Source: Geosporobacter ferrireducens
Lineage (GTDB): Bacteria; Bacillota; Clostridia; Peptostreptococcales; Thermotaleaceae
Assembly (NCBI RefSeq): GCF_001750685.1
Contig: NZ_CP017269.1
Span: 2,149,416-2,213,415, forward strand
Length of the DNA stretch: 64,000 bases
Reading direction: 5' to 3'
Shown here: in pieces, positions 53,203 to 62,461 of the stretch
Position numbering within the stretch: the first letter of the stretch is position 1
Layout of the letters: each line of letters starts with the position of its first letter
Position numbers and translations under genes: made by a program
The notes under the pieces: generated by a model
Told to the model about the DNA's origin: nothing
What the model saw: only the letters and a program-made list of their open reading frames with translations
Databases searched by the model: none

Positions 53203-54470
53203 AAAATACCTCCTTTTTCTTTGTCAAACACCAGTTGTCCGTTCTTTACAACCTTCTCAACGGTATTGACCCCTACATGATAGGGAATATATTTATAGGA
53301 TGGGAATTCCAAAAGAATGATATCGCCTTTCTTTCCTACATCGATACTGCCTATGGCATCTGCCCGGCCTACAGCGGCTGCACCATTGAGGGTCAGTGCG
53401 GTCACTGCTTCTTCAGGACTCATGCCCATATACAGGGTTGCCAGTGCAAAAGTCAGCGGAATAGATTCTGTAAAGCAGCTGCCGGGATTTAAATCTGTTG
53501 CCAGTGCTACAGCGCATTTATGGTCAATCATATATCGGGCTCTTGCATAATGCTCTCTTAAACTGAAAGCTGTATTAGGCAGTAAGGTGGTGATTACCCC
53601 CTTTTCTGCCATGGCTTTTATACCCTGGTCCGATGCCTGCAGCAAATGGTCAGCAGATACGGCGCCCAGCTCTGCAGCCAATTCTGCACCGCCCAGCTGG
53701 ACGATCTCGTCGGCGTGAAGCTTTAGTTTCATGCCCATCTCTTTGGCTTTCGCCAACAACCTTCTGGACTGCTCCACGGAAAATACATTCTTTTCGCAGA
53801 AGATGTCACAAAACTCTGCCAGGTTTCGTTCCACCACTTCCGGCAATACCTTTTCGATGATAAAATCGATAAATTCGTCTTCTCTGCCCTTGTATTCCTT
53901 CGGTACAGCATGGGCTCCCAGGAAGGTTTTTACCACATCGACCGGATGGACTTGATCGATTTCCTTCATCACTTCCAGTTGCTTGATTTCCGTTTCATAA
54001 TCCAAACCATAGCCGCTCTTGCCTTCTGCTGTGGTAACACCAAAGGAAAGCATGGAATCCAGCCGCTTCTTTCCTGCTTTGAATAATTCTTCCCTGCTGG
54101 CTTCTTTTGTAGCTCTGACGGAGTTAATAATGCCACCGCCACGCTCCATGATCTCCATATAACTGTCGCCCCTTAGGCGCCAGGAAAATTCCTCTGCCCG
54201 GTACCCTCCAAACACAAAATGGGTATGGGAATCCACAAAACCAGGTAGTACAGCCTTTCCAGCCGCATCAATTACCTGCTCCGGATAATGGGTGAGCTTC
54301 TGCTCCACTTCTTCTGTGGTGCCTACCATCTGAATAATTCCGTCTTCTATATAAACTGCACCATTGGGGATAATATGCAGTTCCTCCATTGCTTTGCCGA
54401 ACTTTGGCCCAAACCCGCTGCAGGTTACCAGTTCCGCAGCATTTTTAATCAGTATGGTTCCTTTTTTCAT
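53196..54470 (-). CDS. hutI: Imidazolonepropionase
   Basis: A 424-residue amidohydrolase-fold enzyme. Metal-binding motifs are GFVDSHTHFVFGG (about 75-87), KLHADEIVQLGG (His near 250) and ALATDLNPGSC (Asp near 325); HLLQASDQG carries another conserved His. It hydrolyses imidazolone-5-propionate to N-formimidoyl-glutamate. It begins four bases after the transferase stop and overlaps the cyclodeaminase start, so it is translationally coupled within the operon. Length and motifs are normal. Confidence 0.95.
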   Translation of the reverse strand: MKKGTILIKNAAELVTCSGFGPKFGKAMEELHIIPNGAVYIEDGIIQMVGTTEEVEQKLTHYPEQVIDAAGKAVLPGFVDSHTHFVFGGYRAEEFSWRLRGDSYMEIMERGGGIINSVRATKEASREELFKAGKKRLDSMLSFGVTTAEGKSGYGLDYETEIKQLEVMKEIDQVHPVDVVKTFLGAHAVPKEYKGREDEFIDFIIEKVLPEVVERNLAEFCDIFCEKNVFSVEQSRRLLAKAKEMGMKLKLHADEIVQLGGAELAAELGAVSADHLLQASDQGIKAMAEKGVITTLLPNTAFSLREHYARARYMIDHKCAVALATDLNPGSCFTESIPLTFALATLYMGMSPEEAVTALTLNGAAAVGRADAIGSIDVGKKGDIILLEFPSYKYIPYHVGVNTVEKVVKNGQLVFDKEKGGILC

Positions 54471-54474
54471 GACA

Positions 54475-55377
54475 CTACTCCATTAAGCTGGTTTCCAGCA
54501 CCTTGTCCATGGAGAAGCCTTCCAGACCTAAGTAGTAAGCAGCGGTATCTACTAAGGCCTCCATTGGTACCAGTCCCACAACTTCACTGCCGATCACATT
54601 GACACCGTATCTCTTTGCTTCCATTCTAACGGTTTCAAAGACACGGTACATAGCAGTTTTCGTATAGTCTGTTAAATTCATGGTAACCTGCGTAATCCCT
54701 TTGTCCGGAATCTCTACCCCACCGGCTTTGCAATATCTAAAACCGCCATTGGAGAACCGGATATTCTTGGCGATATTGTTGGCAATCTGGATATTCGGTG
54801 TATCTAAGCTGATATTGTAGGCAATCAGCGGCATTCTAGCGCCAACCGCCGTAACACCTGCTGTAGGATGAATCTGCGCTTTGCCAAAATCCGGCTGCCA
54901 CTCCGGATTTTTTAGTTTTTCCGGCATTCCCTCAAACTGTCCTTTTCTTACATCTGCAAGGTTTTCACGCTCCGGCTTGGAAGCCGCCTTCTCATAGAGG
55001 AACACAGGAATATTGTATTTCTCTGCCACAGCTTTTCCGGTTTCCTTAGCCAGTTCGATGGCTTCTGTCATGCTCATATTCCTGATTGGAATAAAGGGCA
55101 CCACATCGGTAGCACCCATTCTGGAGTGCTGACCTTCATGCTTTGTCATATCAATCACTTCTGCCGCAACACCAATAGATTCAACCACTGCATTTTTTAC
55201 AGCCTCCGGCTCCCCGATTACGGTTACCACCACACGGTTATAGTCCTTATCTGCTTCATAGTTTAAGAGCTTAACCCCTTCTTTGCCTCTGAAGGGAGAT
55301 ACAATTTTTTCGATTTTATCCAGGTCCCTGCCTTCACTATAGTTCGGCACACATTGTACGATTTTTCCTTTGCTCAT
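54475..55377 (-). CDS. ftcD: Glutamate formimidoyltransferase
   Basis: A 300-residue protein matching the transferase half of FTCD: IVQCVPNYSEGRD at the start, DKDYNRVVVTVIG, KHEGQHSRMGATDVVPFIPI with the catalytic His region near 82-87, and VTAVGARMPLIAYNISLDT. It passes the formimino group of formimidoyl-glutamate to tetrahydrofolate, releasing glutamate. It lies between hutU and hutI in the operon. The route therefore feeds one-carbon units into folate rather than releasing formamide. Confidence 0.94.
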   Translation of the reverse strand: MSKGKIVQCVPNYSEGRDLDKIEKIVSPFRGKEGVKLLNYEADKDYNRVVVTVIGEPEAVKNAVVESIGVAAEVIDMTKHEGQHSRMGATDVVPFIPIRNMSMTEAIELAKETGKAVAEKYNIPVFLYEKAASKPERENLADVRKGQFEGMPEKLKNPEWQPDFGKAQIHPTAGVTAVGARMPLIAYNISLDTPNIQIANNIAKNIRFSNGGFRYCKAGGVEIPDKGITQVTMNLTDYTKTAMYRVFETVRMEAKRYGVNVIGSEVVGLVPMEALVDTAAYYLGLEGFSMDKVLETSLME

Positions 55378-55486
55378 GTTGTTTCCACCTTTCTTATATG
55401 TATGTTATTCATTGCAGTAGAAAGTATATCTTGCCCGGTTTTTTAGGGATGACACAAGGCCATCCCCTCCATCCCCAGTTTTTTAT

Positions 55487-57514
55487 TTACCCTTTAAAAG
55501 CCTTTTCTACCAAAGATTTTACCAACTCTTCTTTTGGAATGAAAGGTAGGGTAATATGGTCTGTTCCTTCGTTTTGTTGGTTGAACTCAATGCTGGTACT
55601 GATAGAGTTTTCGTTTCTTGCCCAAGCACGTCTTGCAACACCGCCCATTACGTCCCAAGGCATAGCAGACTTAAGGATTTCATCCACACGGGCACTGCCG
55701 TCTAATACCATACCAAAACCACCATTGATGGATTTTCCGATACCTACGCCACCGCCATTGTGAAGGGCTACCAGACTCATTCCTCTAGCTGCATTTCCCG
55801 CAAAGCATTGGGTTGCCATGTCTGCCATTACATTGCTGCCGTCTTTAATGTTGGAGGTTTCTCTGAACGGGGAGTCTGTACCGCTCACGTCATGATGGTC
55901 TCTGCCCAGCATGATCGGACCTACTTCTCCATTACGCACCATTTCATTAAACTTTAAAGCGATCTTAGTTCGTCCCATGGCATCCTGATACAGGATTCGT
56001 GCCTGGGTACCTACTACCAGTTTATTTTTCTCTGCATCTCTAATCCATACATAATTGTCCCGGTCCTGACCTCTTCGATTTGGGTCAATGCACGCCATAG
56101 CAGCTTGATCGGTTTTCACCAGATCTTCATGCTTGCCGCTTAAGCACACCCATCTAAAGGGTCCGTATCCAAAATCAAATAGCTCCGGTCCCATGATATC
56201 TTCTACATAGGATGGCCAGATAAAGCCGTCCTTTTCATCCACACCGTTTTTGGAAATCTCCTTTACCCCTGCGTCGTAAACGGATTTCATAAATGCATTG
56301 CCGTAGTCAAAGAAATAGGTTCCACGCTCTGTTAATGCCTTAATTAATTCAAAATGTCGTCTTAGGGTCTGGTTAACCATTTCAATAAATTTTGGTCTGT
56401 CCGCTTTCAGCATTTCTGTTCTTTCGTCGAAGGTCAATCCCTGTGGGCAGTAGCCACCCTCATACACTGCATGGCAAGAGGTTTGATCGGAAAGCAAGTC
56501 GATTTTAATATTGTTTTCTACTGCATATTCTAATAAATCTACAATATTTCCATGATAGGCAATAGAAATCGGCTCTTTCTTTTTCATGTACTCCTGTGCC
56601 TTGTCAAATACTTCCTTAAGGTCTGCAGATACGATGCTTACCCAGCCTTGGCTGTGTCTTGTTACAATTCTGGAATAATCCACCTCTGCAATAATGCCTA
56701 CGCCATTGGCAATTTCTACAGCCTTTGGCTGTGCCCCGCTCATACCGCCTAACCCAGAGGTAACAAACAGCACGCCTCTAAGATCCTGATCTTCTGGGAT
56801 GCCCATTTTTAGTCTTCCTGCATTTAGCAAGGTGTTAAATGTTCCATGCACAATTCCTTGGGGTCCGATATACATCCAGCCCCCTGCCGTCATTTGTCCG
56901 TAGCTGGCTACCCCCATCTGTTCTGCGATATCCCAATCCTTTGGATTGTCAAACATACCTACCATAAGGGCATTGGTGATGATTACACGGGGTGCCTCCG
57001 GCTTTGATTTAAATAATCCCAGAGGATGCCCCGATTCAATCACGAGGGTTTGTTCGTTGGTCATCACTTCAAGATATTTCTTAATCAGCTGATACTGCAT
57101 CCAATTTTGACAAACCTTTCCCGTTTCTCCATAAGTAACAAGCTCATAGGGGTACAACGCTACATCAAAATCTAAGTTATTGTCAATCATTACTTGGAAG
57201 GCTTTTCCTTCTATGCAGTTTCCTTTATATTCGTCAATCGGTTTTCCTTTGATTTGTCCTTCAGGACGGAAACGGTATCCATAAATTCTTCCTCTTGTGA
57301 GCAGTTCTTCTAAGAATTCCGGTGCCATTTGCTCATGCAGGTGCTCCGGAATATAGCGCAGTGCATTTTTAAGGGCTGTCTCGGTCTGTGATTGGGACAG
57401 TTTAAAGCCTCTGTCCGGTGCCCTCCGAATCCCTTCTGCAAATTTCGGATAGACTGGCAATTCGTCTGCCAGCTTGATCGTCATCGCCTGTGCGATGTCA
57501 TAATTTCTGATCAT
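55487..57514 (-). CDS. hutU: Urocanate hydratase
   Basis: A 675-residue urocanase with the NAD-binding stretch FVTSGLGGMSGAQPKAVEIA, then IDLLSDQTSCHAVYEGGYCP, DYGNAFMKSVYDAGVK and GPIMLGRDHHDVSGTDSPFR. It adds water to urocanate to give imidazolone propionate. At 675 residues it belongs to the longer class of urocanases; the common form is about 555. It is the first gene of the operon seen here, with GGGAGGAAT before the ATG. Histidine ammonia-lyase (hutH) is not in the window. Confidence 0.96.
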   Translation of the reverse strand: MIRNYDIAQAMTIKLADELPVYPKFAEGIRRAPDRGFKLSQSQTETALKNALRYIPEHLHEQMAPEFLEELLTRGRIYGYRFRPEGQIKGKPIDEYKGNCIEGKAFQVMIDNNLDFDVALYPYELVTYGETGKVCQNWMQYQLIKKYLEVMTNEQTLVIESGHPLGLFKSKPEAPRVIITNALMVGMFDNPKDWDIAEQMGVASYGQMTAGGWMYIGPQGIVHGTFNTLLNAGRLKMGIPEDQDLRGVLFVTSGLGGMSGAQPKAVEIANGVGIIAEVDYSRIVTRHSQGWVSIVSADLKEVFDKAQEYMKKKEPISIAYHGNIVDLLEYAVENNIKIDLLSDQTSCHAVYEGGYCPQGLTFDERTEMLKADRPKFIEMVNQTLRRHFELIKALTERGTYFFDYGNAFMKSVYDAGVKEISKNGVDEKDGFIWPSYVEDIMGPELFDFGYGPFRWVCLSGKHEDLVKTDQAAMACIDPNRRGQDRDNYVWIRDAEKNKLVVGTQARILYQDAMGRTKIALKFNEMVRNGEVGPIMLGRDHHDVSGTDSPFRETSNIKDGSNVMADMATQCFAGNAARGMSLVALHNGGGVGIGKSINGGFGMVLDGSARVDEILKSAMPWDVMGGVARRAWARNENSISTSIEFNQQNEGTDHITLPFIPKEELVKSLVEKAFKG

Positions 57515-57688
57515 TTTTTATTCCTCCCTTTCCTTAATCCTTATCTTTCACTTTGATTTTTAAACTGTATCTATTGATTTCTGCTGCTTTGTCAGCCCTT
57601 TATAATGTAAAGGTTTTCATTTGTCTTCATTATATAGCATTACCGTCACCAAAGCGTCTAATGCGAAAAGAAAGTTCTGAAAAATCTC

Positions 57689-57713
57689 AAAAAAAATAAC
57701 CCTTTCGGGTTTC
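57689..57713 (-). terminator. Terminator behind the stalk-domain gene 57880-58689
   Basis: On the minus strand AAACCCGAAAGGGTT forms a tight hairpin with a GAAA loop, followed by ATTTTTTTTG. It ends the sigI-rsgI-stalk transcript before the hutU promoter region (57515-57688), which shows no clear consensus promoter. Confidence 0.75.
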
Positions 57714-57740
57714 AGTCTATTGATAAAGCCATATTTTCAT

Positions 57741-57855
57741 AGAACTTCCTCATAAGCTTCCGATTCGCGACTTGACGAAGGTCACTTTTTTCAGCTGCCT
57801 TATTCCGTAAAAGTGTCCTTGTCACGGAGCAGGGAGGATCTTATGAGGAAGTTCT
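57741..57855. repeat. 115-base nested palindrome
   Basis: Outer arms AGAACTTCCTCATAAG and CTTATGAGGAAGTTCT are perfect over 16 bp. Inside, GACGAAGGTCACTTTT pairs with AAAAGTGTCCTTGTC with one bulge. The whole could fold into one long cruciform or RNA hairpin. It has no open frame. It may be a miniature transposable element or a structured 3' RNA of the sigI transcript. Confidence 0.7.
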
Positions 57856-57879
57856 CAGCAAGAGCTAACGCTTTGGGGT

Positions 57880-58689
57880 TTAATTTTCACGGCTGTGGAT
57901 CACCACAATGATGTCTTCCGGATAATTGTTTCCAGCAGTCACTGCAATAACGATATCTTGCAGGATCGAGGGCTCTGCCGTTACCACGACTGTATCCTCT
58001 GAGGCCTCAGCAGTTTCCTCCTGCTCATCCATCTCCTTTATTGTTTCTTCTGCAGCAGCTTCTTCTATTTCAATAGTTCCCAGTTCTTGGTCATAATCTA
58101 CTTTTAATCCCAGGCTTTCCAGGATAAATCGAAGGGGCACCAAGGTTCTATGGTTCATCATCTCAGCGGGTACATCCAAGAACATTTCCTTTTCATTCAC
58201 CATAGCGATTTGATGATTCAGTTGAATGATGATCCGATAGTCATTTTTTTCTATGGTTACAGTTTTTGTATCAGCCTCCCAGCTGACATTCGCTCCAAAG
58301 CTCTCTGAAAGTGCGCGTGCAGGAATCAATGTTCTTCCTTCTTTGATTACAGGGGGTGTATCAAACTTTAATAGTCCCTTTTTCGTAATAATATTTTCAA
58401 CAGGAATAACTTTAATCTTGGAGTTTTCCTTTTGCATGTTCTCACCCAGTGCCCTTAGGGCTTGATATTCTTCCGGGGTATAGTTTAACTTCATGACTTC
58501 CTTCATTTCCAGTTTTATTTCTTTTCGTTTTATTTTATTTTCGACGGTTTGATCTAGATTCTCTTCCAGTTTTTTTAATTCTTCATGGTTGGCAGGCTGA
58601 TCTTGCGGCTTTGCTAAAACCATGGCTGGACTTGAGAATAATATTCCCGTAATTAAAACAGCAGCCATTTTTCTATGTACTTTCTTCAA
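57880..58689 (-). CDS. Secreted stalk-domain protein (copper amine oxidase N-terminal domain)
   Basis: A 269-residue exported protein starting at a TTG with AAAGGAGG upstream. Signal peptide MKKVHRKMAAVLITGILFSS with cleavage near VLAKP. A charged helical region (about 28-90: EELKKLEENLDQTVENKIKR) precedes a stalk domain (about 95-205) with RTLIPARALSESFGANVSWE and RTLVPLRFILESLGLKVDYD. The C-terminus is acidic. It lies 34 bases after rsgI, so it is probably part of the sigI operon and may be under SigI control. No enzymatic role is implied by the domain name. Confidence 0.8.
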   Translation of the reverse strand: MKKVHRKMAAVLITGILFSSPAMVLAKPQDQPANHEELKKLEENLDQTVENKIKRKEIKLEMKEVMKLNYTPEEYQALRALGENMQKENSKIKVIPVENIITKKGLLKFDTPPVIKEGRTLIPARALSESFGANVSWEADTKTVTIEKNDYRIIIQLNHQIAMVNEKEMFLDVPAEMMNHRTLVPLRFILESLGLKVDYDQELGTIEIEEAAAEETIKEMDEQEETAEASEDTVVVTAEPSILQDIVIAVTAGNNYPEDIIVVIHSREN

Positions 58690-58722
58690 TGGCTTGTCCT
58701 CCTTTATTCTTTATAATACTCC

Positions 58723-59949
58723 CTAGGGCTTTTTGTTGTGGGGAGATATATTTTTGATGTTCTTTTGCTTTTTCGATTCATCCTCTTTTTTGGTTTTTTC
58801 CCCTTTGTTTTCCCGCTTGGGAGAATCCTCATCCTTTACATGCTTTATCTCTTCCGGCTTGGTTTTCTCCCTAACAGGCTTTTGTTTTTGCAGTTCTTTT
58901 TCTTCATTGGTTTTGCCTTCACTACTGCTTGAAGTATCATCTTCCTTCTTATCGGTCTTTTCCGGTTTCTGTTCCTGTGGCTTTTTTTGTTCTGCAGGGG
59001 GTTTATTATTCTCAGCAGGCTTCTCCAATTGCTCCTTGCCTTCTTTCTTGGAAGCATTTGAACTTTTCTTTTCCTTCTGATCTGTTTGTCTCTGACTTTC
59101 ATTCTTCTTTTTATCATCCGGTAAATCTTCTTCTTTTTTCTCTATCTCTTCTTCTTTCTTTTCATCCGCTTTAGATTTATTTTTTTGAACTTCTTTTGTC
59201 TTTAATTTTCCAATTCCTCGTTCAACCAGCTCTTGTACCTTTGCTTTTTTAATTTCTTCTACCGTTACCGGTTGTTTTTCCTCTATGGCGTTCAGGAAAA
59301 CCTCATATTTTCCAATAGAAATTTTTTCTTCCCGGGCTTTTGGAAGATCCTCTTTTTTCCCCTTCAGATAGAGTACTTCAATCTCTTGAAAGCTTTCCTT
59401 TTCATCCAGCTTCTTTAAAATGACATCCTCCAGCTGCGGTTTTGGAAATTTTGTTTCCTCCTTTAAAACTACTGTGGAAATAAGTATCGTCTTTCTCTCT
59501 TCTGTGATATACTGTAAATTTTTCGCTTTATCTACCAATTGCACGACTGCATCCTCAGCGGCCAAGCCTACTAGCGATTCATCCAGAAGCTGCTCACCTT
59601 CTTCGTTAAGGGCCAAGCTCCGCAACACTTGATTTGCTCTATTGATTTCCAGCTCTACGCTTGGATTGATATCAATGCTGACAACGGCAGCAACCTGCTG
59701 CATAGGCAGCCAACGCTGCAATGTAGTATATACTGTTGCAGATAAGAAAAACAGCATGAAAACTGCAGCGATCAAACTAAAGGACTTGGACATCGACGGC
59801 TTTTCCTTGTAAATATCTTCTTCTATAAATAATATTTCTTTTCCGGTGGTAAGCCCTTCTTTTTTTACGACTTTCAAGCATTCTCCACTGGAGGTAAACA
59901 CAATGGCAAAGCTTTTTTCCACTTTTACAACACATCCTTTATAGACCAT
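58723..59949 (-). CDS. rsgI: Anti-sigma-I factor RsgI family protein
   Basis: A 408-residue membrane protein. Residues 1-50 are an RsgI N-terminal domain (MVYKGCVVKVEKSFAIVFTS, EILFIEED), which binds SigI. A membrane helix follows (SFSLIAAVFMLFFLSATVYT, about 56-75). Then comes the conserved RsgI periplasmic-type domain (VVSIDINPSVELEINRANQV), around 85-200. The C-terminal 165 residues are an extremely Lys/Glu/Pro-rich low-complexity tail, presumably passing into the cell wall. Other RsgI proteins end in carbohydrate-binding domains; here the sensing end is different. It overlaps sigI by eleven bases. Confidence 0.9.
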   Translation of the reverse strand: MVYKGCVVKVEKSFAIVFTSSGECLKVVKKEGLTTGKEILFIEEDIYKEKPSMSKSFSLIAAVFMLFFLSATVYTTLQRWLPMQQVAAVVSIDINPSVELEINRANQVLRSLALNEEGEQLLDESLVGLAAEDAVVQLVDKAKNLQYITEERKTILISTVVLKEETKFPKPQLEDVILKKLDEKESFQEIEVLYLKGKKEDLPKAREEKISIGKYEVFLNAIEEKQPVTVEEIKKAKVQELVERGIGKLKTKEVQKNKSKADEKKEEEIEKKEEDLPDDKKKNESQRQTDQKEKKSSNASKKEGKEQLEKPAENNKPPAEQKKPQEQKPEKTDKKEDDTSSSSEGKTNEEKELQKQKPVREKTKPEEIKHVKDEDSPKRENKGEKTKKEDESKKQKNIKNISPHNKKP

Positions 59950-60673
59950 GGCTTACCCCTCCTTTACCTCCCGATATGTATTGCTTTAATCCATCCAATT
60001 CACTATCTAGTATCAATACGGTAGCAATAATAAACTTGCGGCTGCGTTTCAGCATTTTTATAGTAACACCCATGTCCTGTACCAAGCGACTGCTGGGCAA
60101 ATTTTTCTTTCTCATCAATTCATCCCTTAGTTCTTGGTGGTTTACGATAAATCCGGCAATTTCCAGAGCTTTACTTCGGGTATCCCTATGCTTTGGAGCC
60201 TCTTCCACCAAATTCTGAAAGGTAATATCAAAAGCTTTTAACTGTTTTTCTAAAGCTTGAATTTCTTCCTTAAGTGCAATTTTCTCTGTAAAATCCTCGG
60301 TCTTTAAGCTGTCGCTGCTCCAATTTTCCTCAGATTCCTCCAGTTGATTGATCGACAAGGTCTTGCTGTGTTTTTTTATTTTCCTAAGATAATCCGTAAT
60401 CCTGCTTTTAATGACCAGTTCCGCAAAGCCAATGAAACTTCCCCTAGAAGCTTCATACTTATCTAAAGCTTCATTGAAGGCTTCCAGACCAATACTATAT
60501 TCTTCGCTATTTTCCGATTCCAAATAGCGATTAATATGATTGGAAATGGTTTTGATCACAAAGGGAATATACTCTTGGATTAGCTTCTCCCGTTCTTCCG
60601 AATCGCCCGACTGAATTTTTATTAATCGATCCGAGAAGGTGTCTTTTTTAAAAAAGTTAAGTAGGCGCGCCAA
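59939..60673 (-). CDS. sigI: RNA polymerase sigma factor SigI
   Basis: A 244-residue sigma factor of the SigI group. The frame continues upstream to 60778, but GGGAGG lies just before the TTG at 60671-60673, giving the usual N-terminus and length. Landmarks are IQSGDSEEREKLIQEYIPFV, EEYSIGLEAFNEALDKYEAS, RGSFIGFAELVIKSRITDYL and the C-terminal VQDMGVTIKMLKRSRKFIIA. In Bacillus and Clostridium SigI responds to heat or to polysaccharides through RsgI. The overlap with rsgI indicates a sigma/anti-sigma operon. No SigI-type promoter was recognised upstream. Confidence 0.92.
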   Translation of the reverse strand: MARLLNFFKKDTFSDRLIKIQSGDSEEREKLIQEYIPFVIKTISNHINRYLESENSEEYSIGLEAFNEALDKYEASRGSFIGFAELVIKSRITDYLRKIKKHSKTLSINQLEESEENWSSDSLKTEDFTEKIALKEEIQALEKQLKAFDITFQNLVEEAPKHRDTRSKALEIAGFIVNHQELRDELMRKKNLPSSRLVQDMGVTIKMLKRSRKFIIATVLILDSELDGLKQYISGGKGGVSHGL

Positions 60674-60880
60674 CTGTTTTACACCTCCCTGCACTACAGA
60701 TATACGCAGTCTGTTTTGGTTTTTGGTACCTCTGATGTCGTCATATAATGACATTTGACAATAAATAAAAAACAGCAAAATTCTACTCTTCTACTAAAAC
60801 TGCATTCCAAAGTAGCGCTATTTTGCTGAATATCTAATATTATTGTATCAGAGAGATATTATTTTTCAATGGTCAGGAAA

Positions 60881-61726
60881 TTATTCCCTTTCTTGGATCC
60901 ATTCCAGCACTGCTTTTGTTTCTGTTCTACCCGAGAGAAATATCTGAATCATATCCGAATGATGCAGATTCCCTGCAATGAACAGTTTTCCAAGGTCTCC
61001 ATTATATTGATTATATTTCTCTACGAAATTCGCCGCCTGGTCCATGCCTAAAATGGTATCCTTCTTTCCATGGATGCAAAAGAAGGGTATTTCTTCCTTT
61101 CCATGAATCTGTTCAATGGGATTTGCCTGATGCCATTTCATCGGATTCTTTACAAGCAACTTTACTAATTTTTTTATGAAATAGTTCCGCTTTGCAGATA
61201 AGTCGAGGGGTGCACCTAAAGTGATCACACCGGACAGCTGCTCCCTGCAAACAATAGGGTCTTTCTCCCCATTCAAGGCCATTAGGGCAGCTAATTGTCC
61301 GCCGGAGGAATGCCCGCATAAAATAATCTTTAGCGTTTTCCATTCACCCATCCCTAATTTCTCCACGCTCTTTCTTAAGCCTTTCTCGATATCTTCCAGC
61401 TGATCGGGAAATTTATGAAACAGAGAAGAACGGTGTCCTACCAATATTGCAGGATATCCTGTCCGGGCAAAAAAATATCCAATAAAACGGTATATATCCG
61501 GCAATCCAAAGATCCAGCCCCCTCCATGAACAAAGAAAATGAGTTTATTTCTTTTTCTTCTATCATCTGAGTGAAAAAATAATACATATTGCCCATGATC
61601 TTTTCCAAAATAGATTTTCTCCACCCGTATACCTTTCTTCTTCCTCTGATTTGCAATCAGCATTTTTACCAAAAGAATAGGCATAGACAGATATTCCTCT
61701 ACTGCCCAACGAAGCATCTGCAACAT
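60881..61726 (-). CDS. Alpha/beta hydrolase (esterase of the hormone-sensitive-lipase type)
   Basis: A 281-residue hydrolase. The oxyanion motif FFVHGGGWIFG is near 64-74, the nucleophile elbow IILCGHSSGGQLAA near 134-147, a probable Asp in FCIHGKKDTILGM and a His in GNLHHSDM. These form the Ser-Asp-His triad of small carboxylesterases. A hydrophobic N-terminal helix (SMPILLVKMLIA) may hold it at the membrane. It starts 13 bases downstream of the DUF554 gene, so the two probably share a transcript. The substrate is unknown. Confidence 0.85.
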   Translation of the reverse strand: MLQMLRWAVEEYLSMPILLVKMLIANQRKKKGIRVEKIYFGKDHGQYVLFFHSDDRRKRNKLIFFVHGGGWIFGLPDIYRFIGYFFARTGYPAILVGHRSSLFHKFPDQLEDIEKGLRKSVEKLGMGEWKTLKIILCGHSSGGQLAALMALNGEKDPIVCREQLSGVITLGAPLDLSAKRNYFIKKLVKLLVKNPMKWHQANPIEQIHGKEEIPFFCIHGKKDTILGMDQAANFVEKYNQYNGDLGKLFIAGNLHHSDMIQIFLSGRTETKAVLEWIQERE

Positions 61727-61739
61727 CTCCTATATTCGA

Positions 61740-62438
61740 CTATGAGAAAATACCAAAATAAATAAGCTTCAATATATAATAAACCAGCGGTACAAAAATA
61801 GCCGGCAGCATATTCCCTACTTTGATTCGTTTAAATTCTAATATATTAAATCCTATGGCCAAAATCAACAATCCACCGATGGCTGACATTTCCCGAATGA
61901 CATCTTCTGTTAAAAAATCCTTCATATACTCAGCCGTTAATGTGATAAAACCTTGATAAAGAAACAGCGCTACGGAAGAGAAGATTACTCCAATACCCAG
62001 GGTAGAAGTAAATACAATAGAAGCAATCCCGTCTAAAACTGATTTTGCATAGAGTGTCTGATGATTTCCTGTCAGCCCGCTCTCTAAGGACCCTACGATT
62101 GCCATTGAGCCTACACAGAACAGCAGACTGGCAGCTACAAAGCCTTTTGCAATTCCGCCTTCTTTTCCACCCATTTTATTTTCCAACCAATTTCCCAGTT
62201 TTTCAAGATTATCTTCAATGCGCAGCATTTCTCCCAGAATGCTTCCGATGGCAAGACTAAAAATCACCAGTACTAAATCTTGCGTTTTTAAGCCTCCCAT
62301 GATTCCAATCAGTACAACAGCAAGTCCGATTCCTTTCATGACCGTCTCATTGTATTTATCAGGAATTCCTCCCCGAAATAGGAGCCCTACCAAACTTCCC
62401 CCTATAACTGCCAATGCATTGACAATTGTTCCCCACAT
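61740..62438 (-). CDS. DUF554 family membrane protein
   Basis: A 232-residue protein with about seven membrane helices and the typical opening MWGTIVNALAVIGGSLVGLL, then VMKGIGLAVVLIGIMGGLKT, FCVGSMAIVGSLESGLTGNH and GGLLILAIGFNILEFKRIKV. The family (YdfK/YqgA type) is widespread in Firmicutes and has no established function; a transport role is assumed. It is followed closely by the esterase gene. Confidence 0.9.
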   Translation of the reverse strand: MWGTIVNALAVIGGSLVGLLFRGGIPDKYNETVMKGIGLAVVLIGIMGGLKTQDLVLVIFSLAIGSILGEMLRIEDNLEKLGNWLENKMGGKEGGIAKGFVAASLLFCVGSMAIVGSLESGLTGNHQTLYAKSVLDGIASIVFTSTLGIGVIFSSVALFLYQGFITLTAEYMKDFLTEDVIREMSAIGGLLILAIGFNILEFKRIKVGNMLPAIFVPLVYYILKLIYFGIFS

Positions 62439-62461
62439 AAGCTGCTCCCCCTCGTAGCTAG

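Noticed and set aside
19093..58689. Copper amine oxidase activity for the three proteins carrying that N-terminal domain
   Set aside because: Only the stalk-like N-terminal domain is present; the catalytic copper and topaquinone domain is absent.
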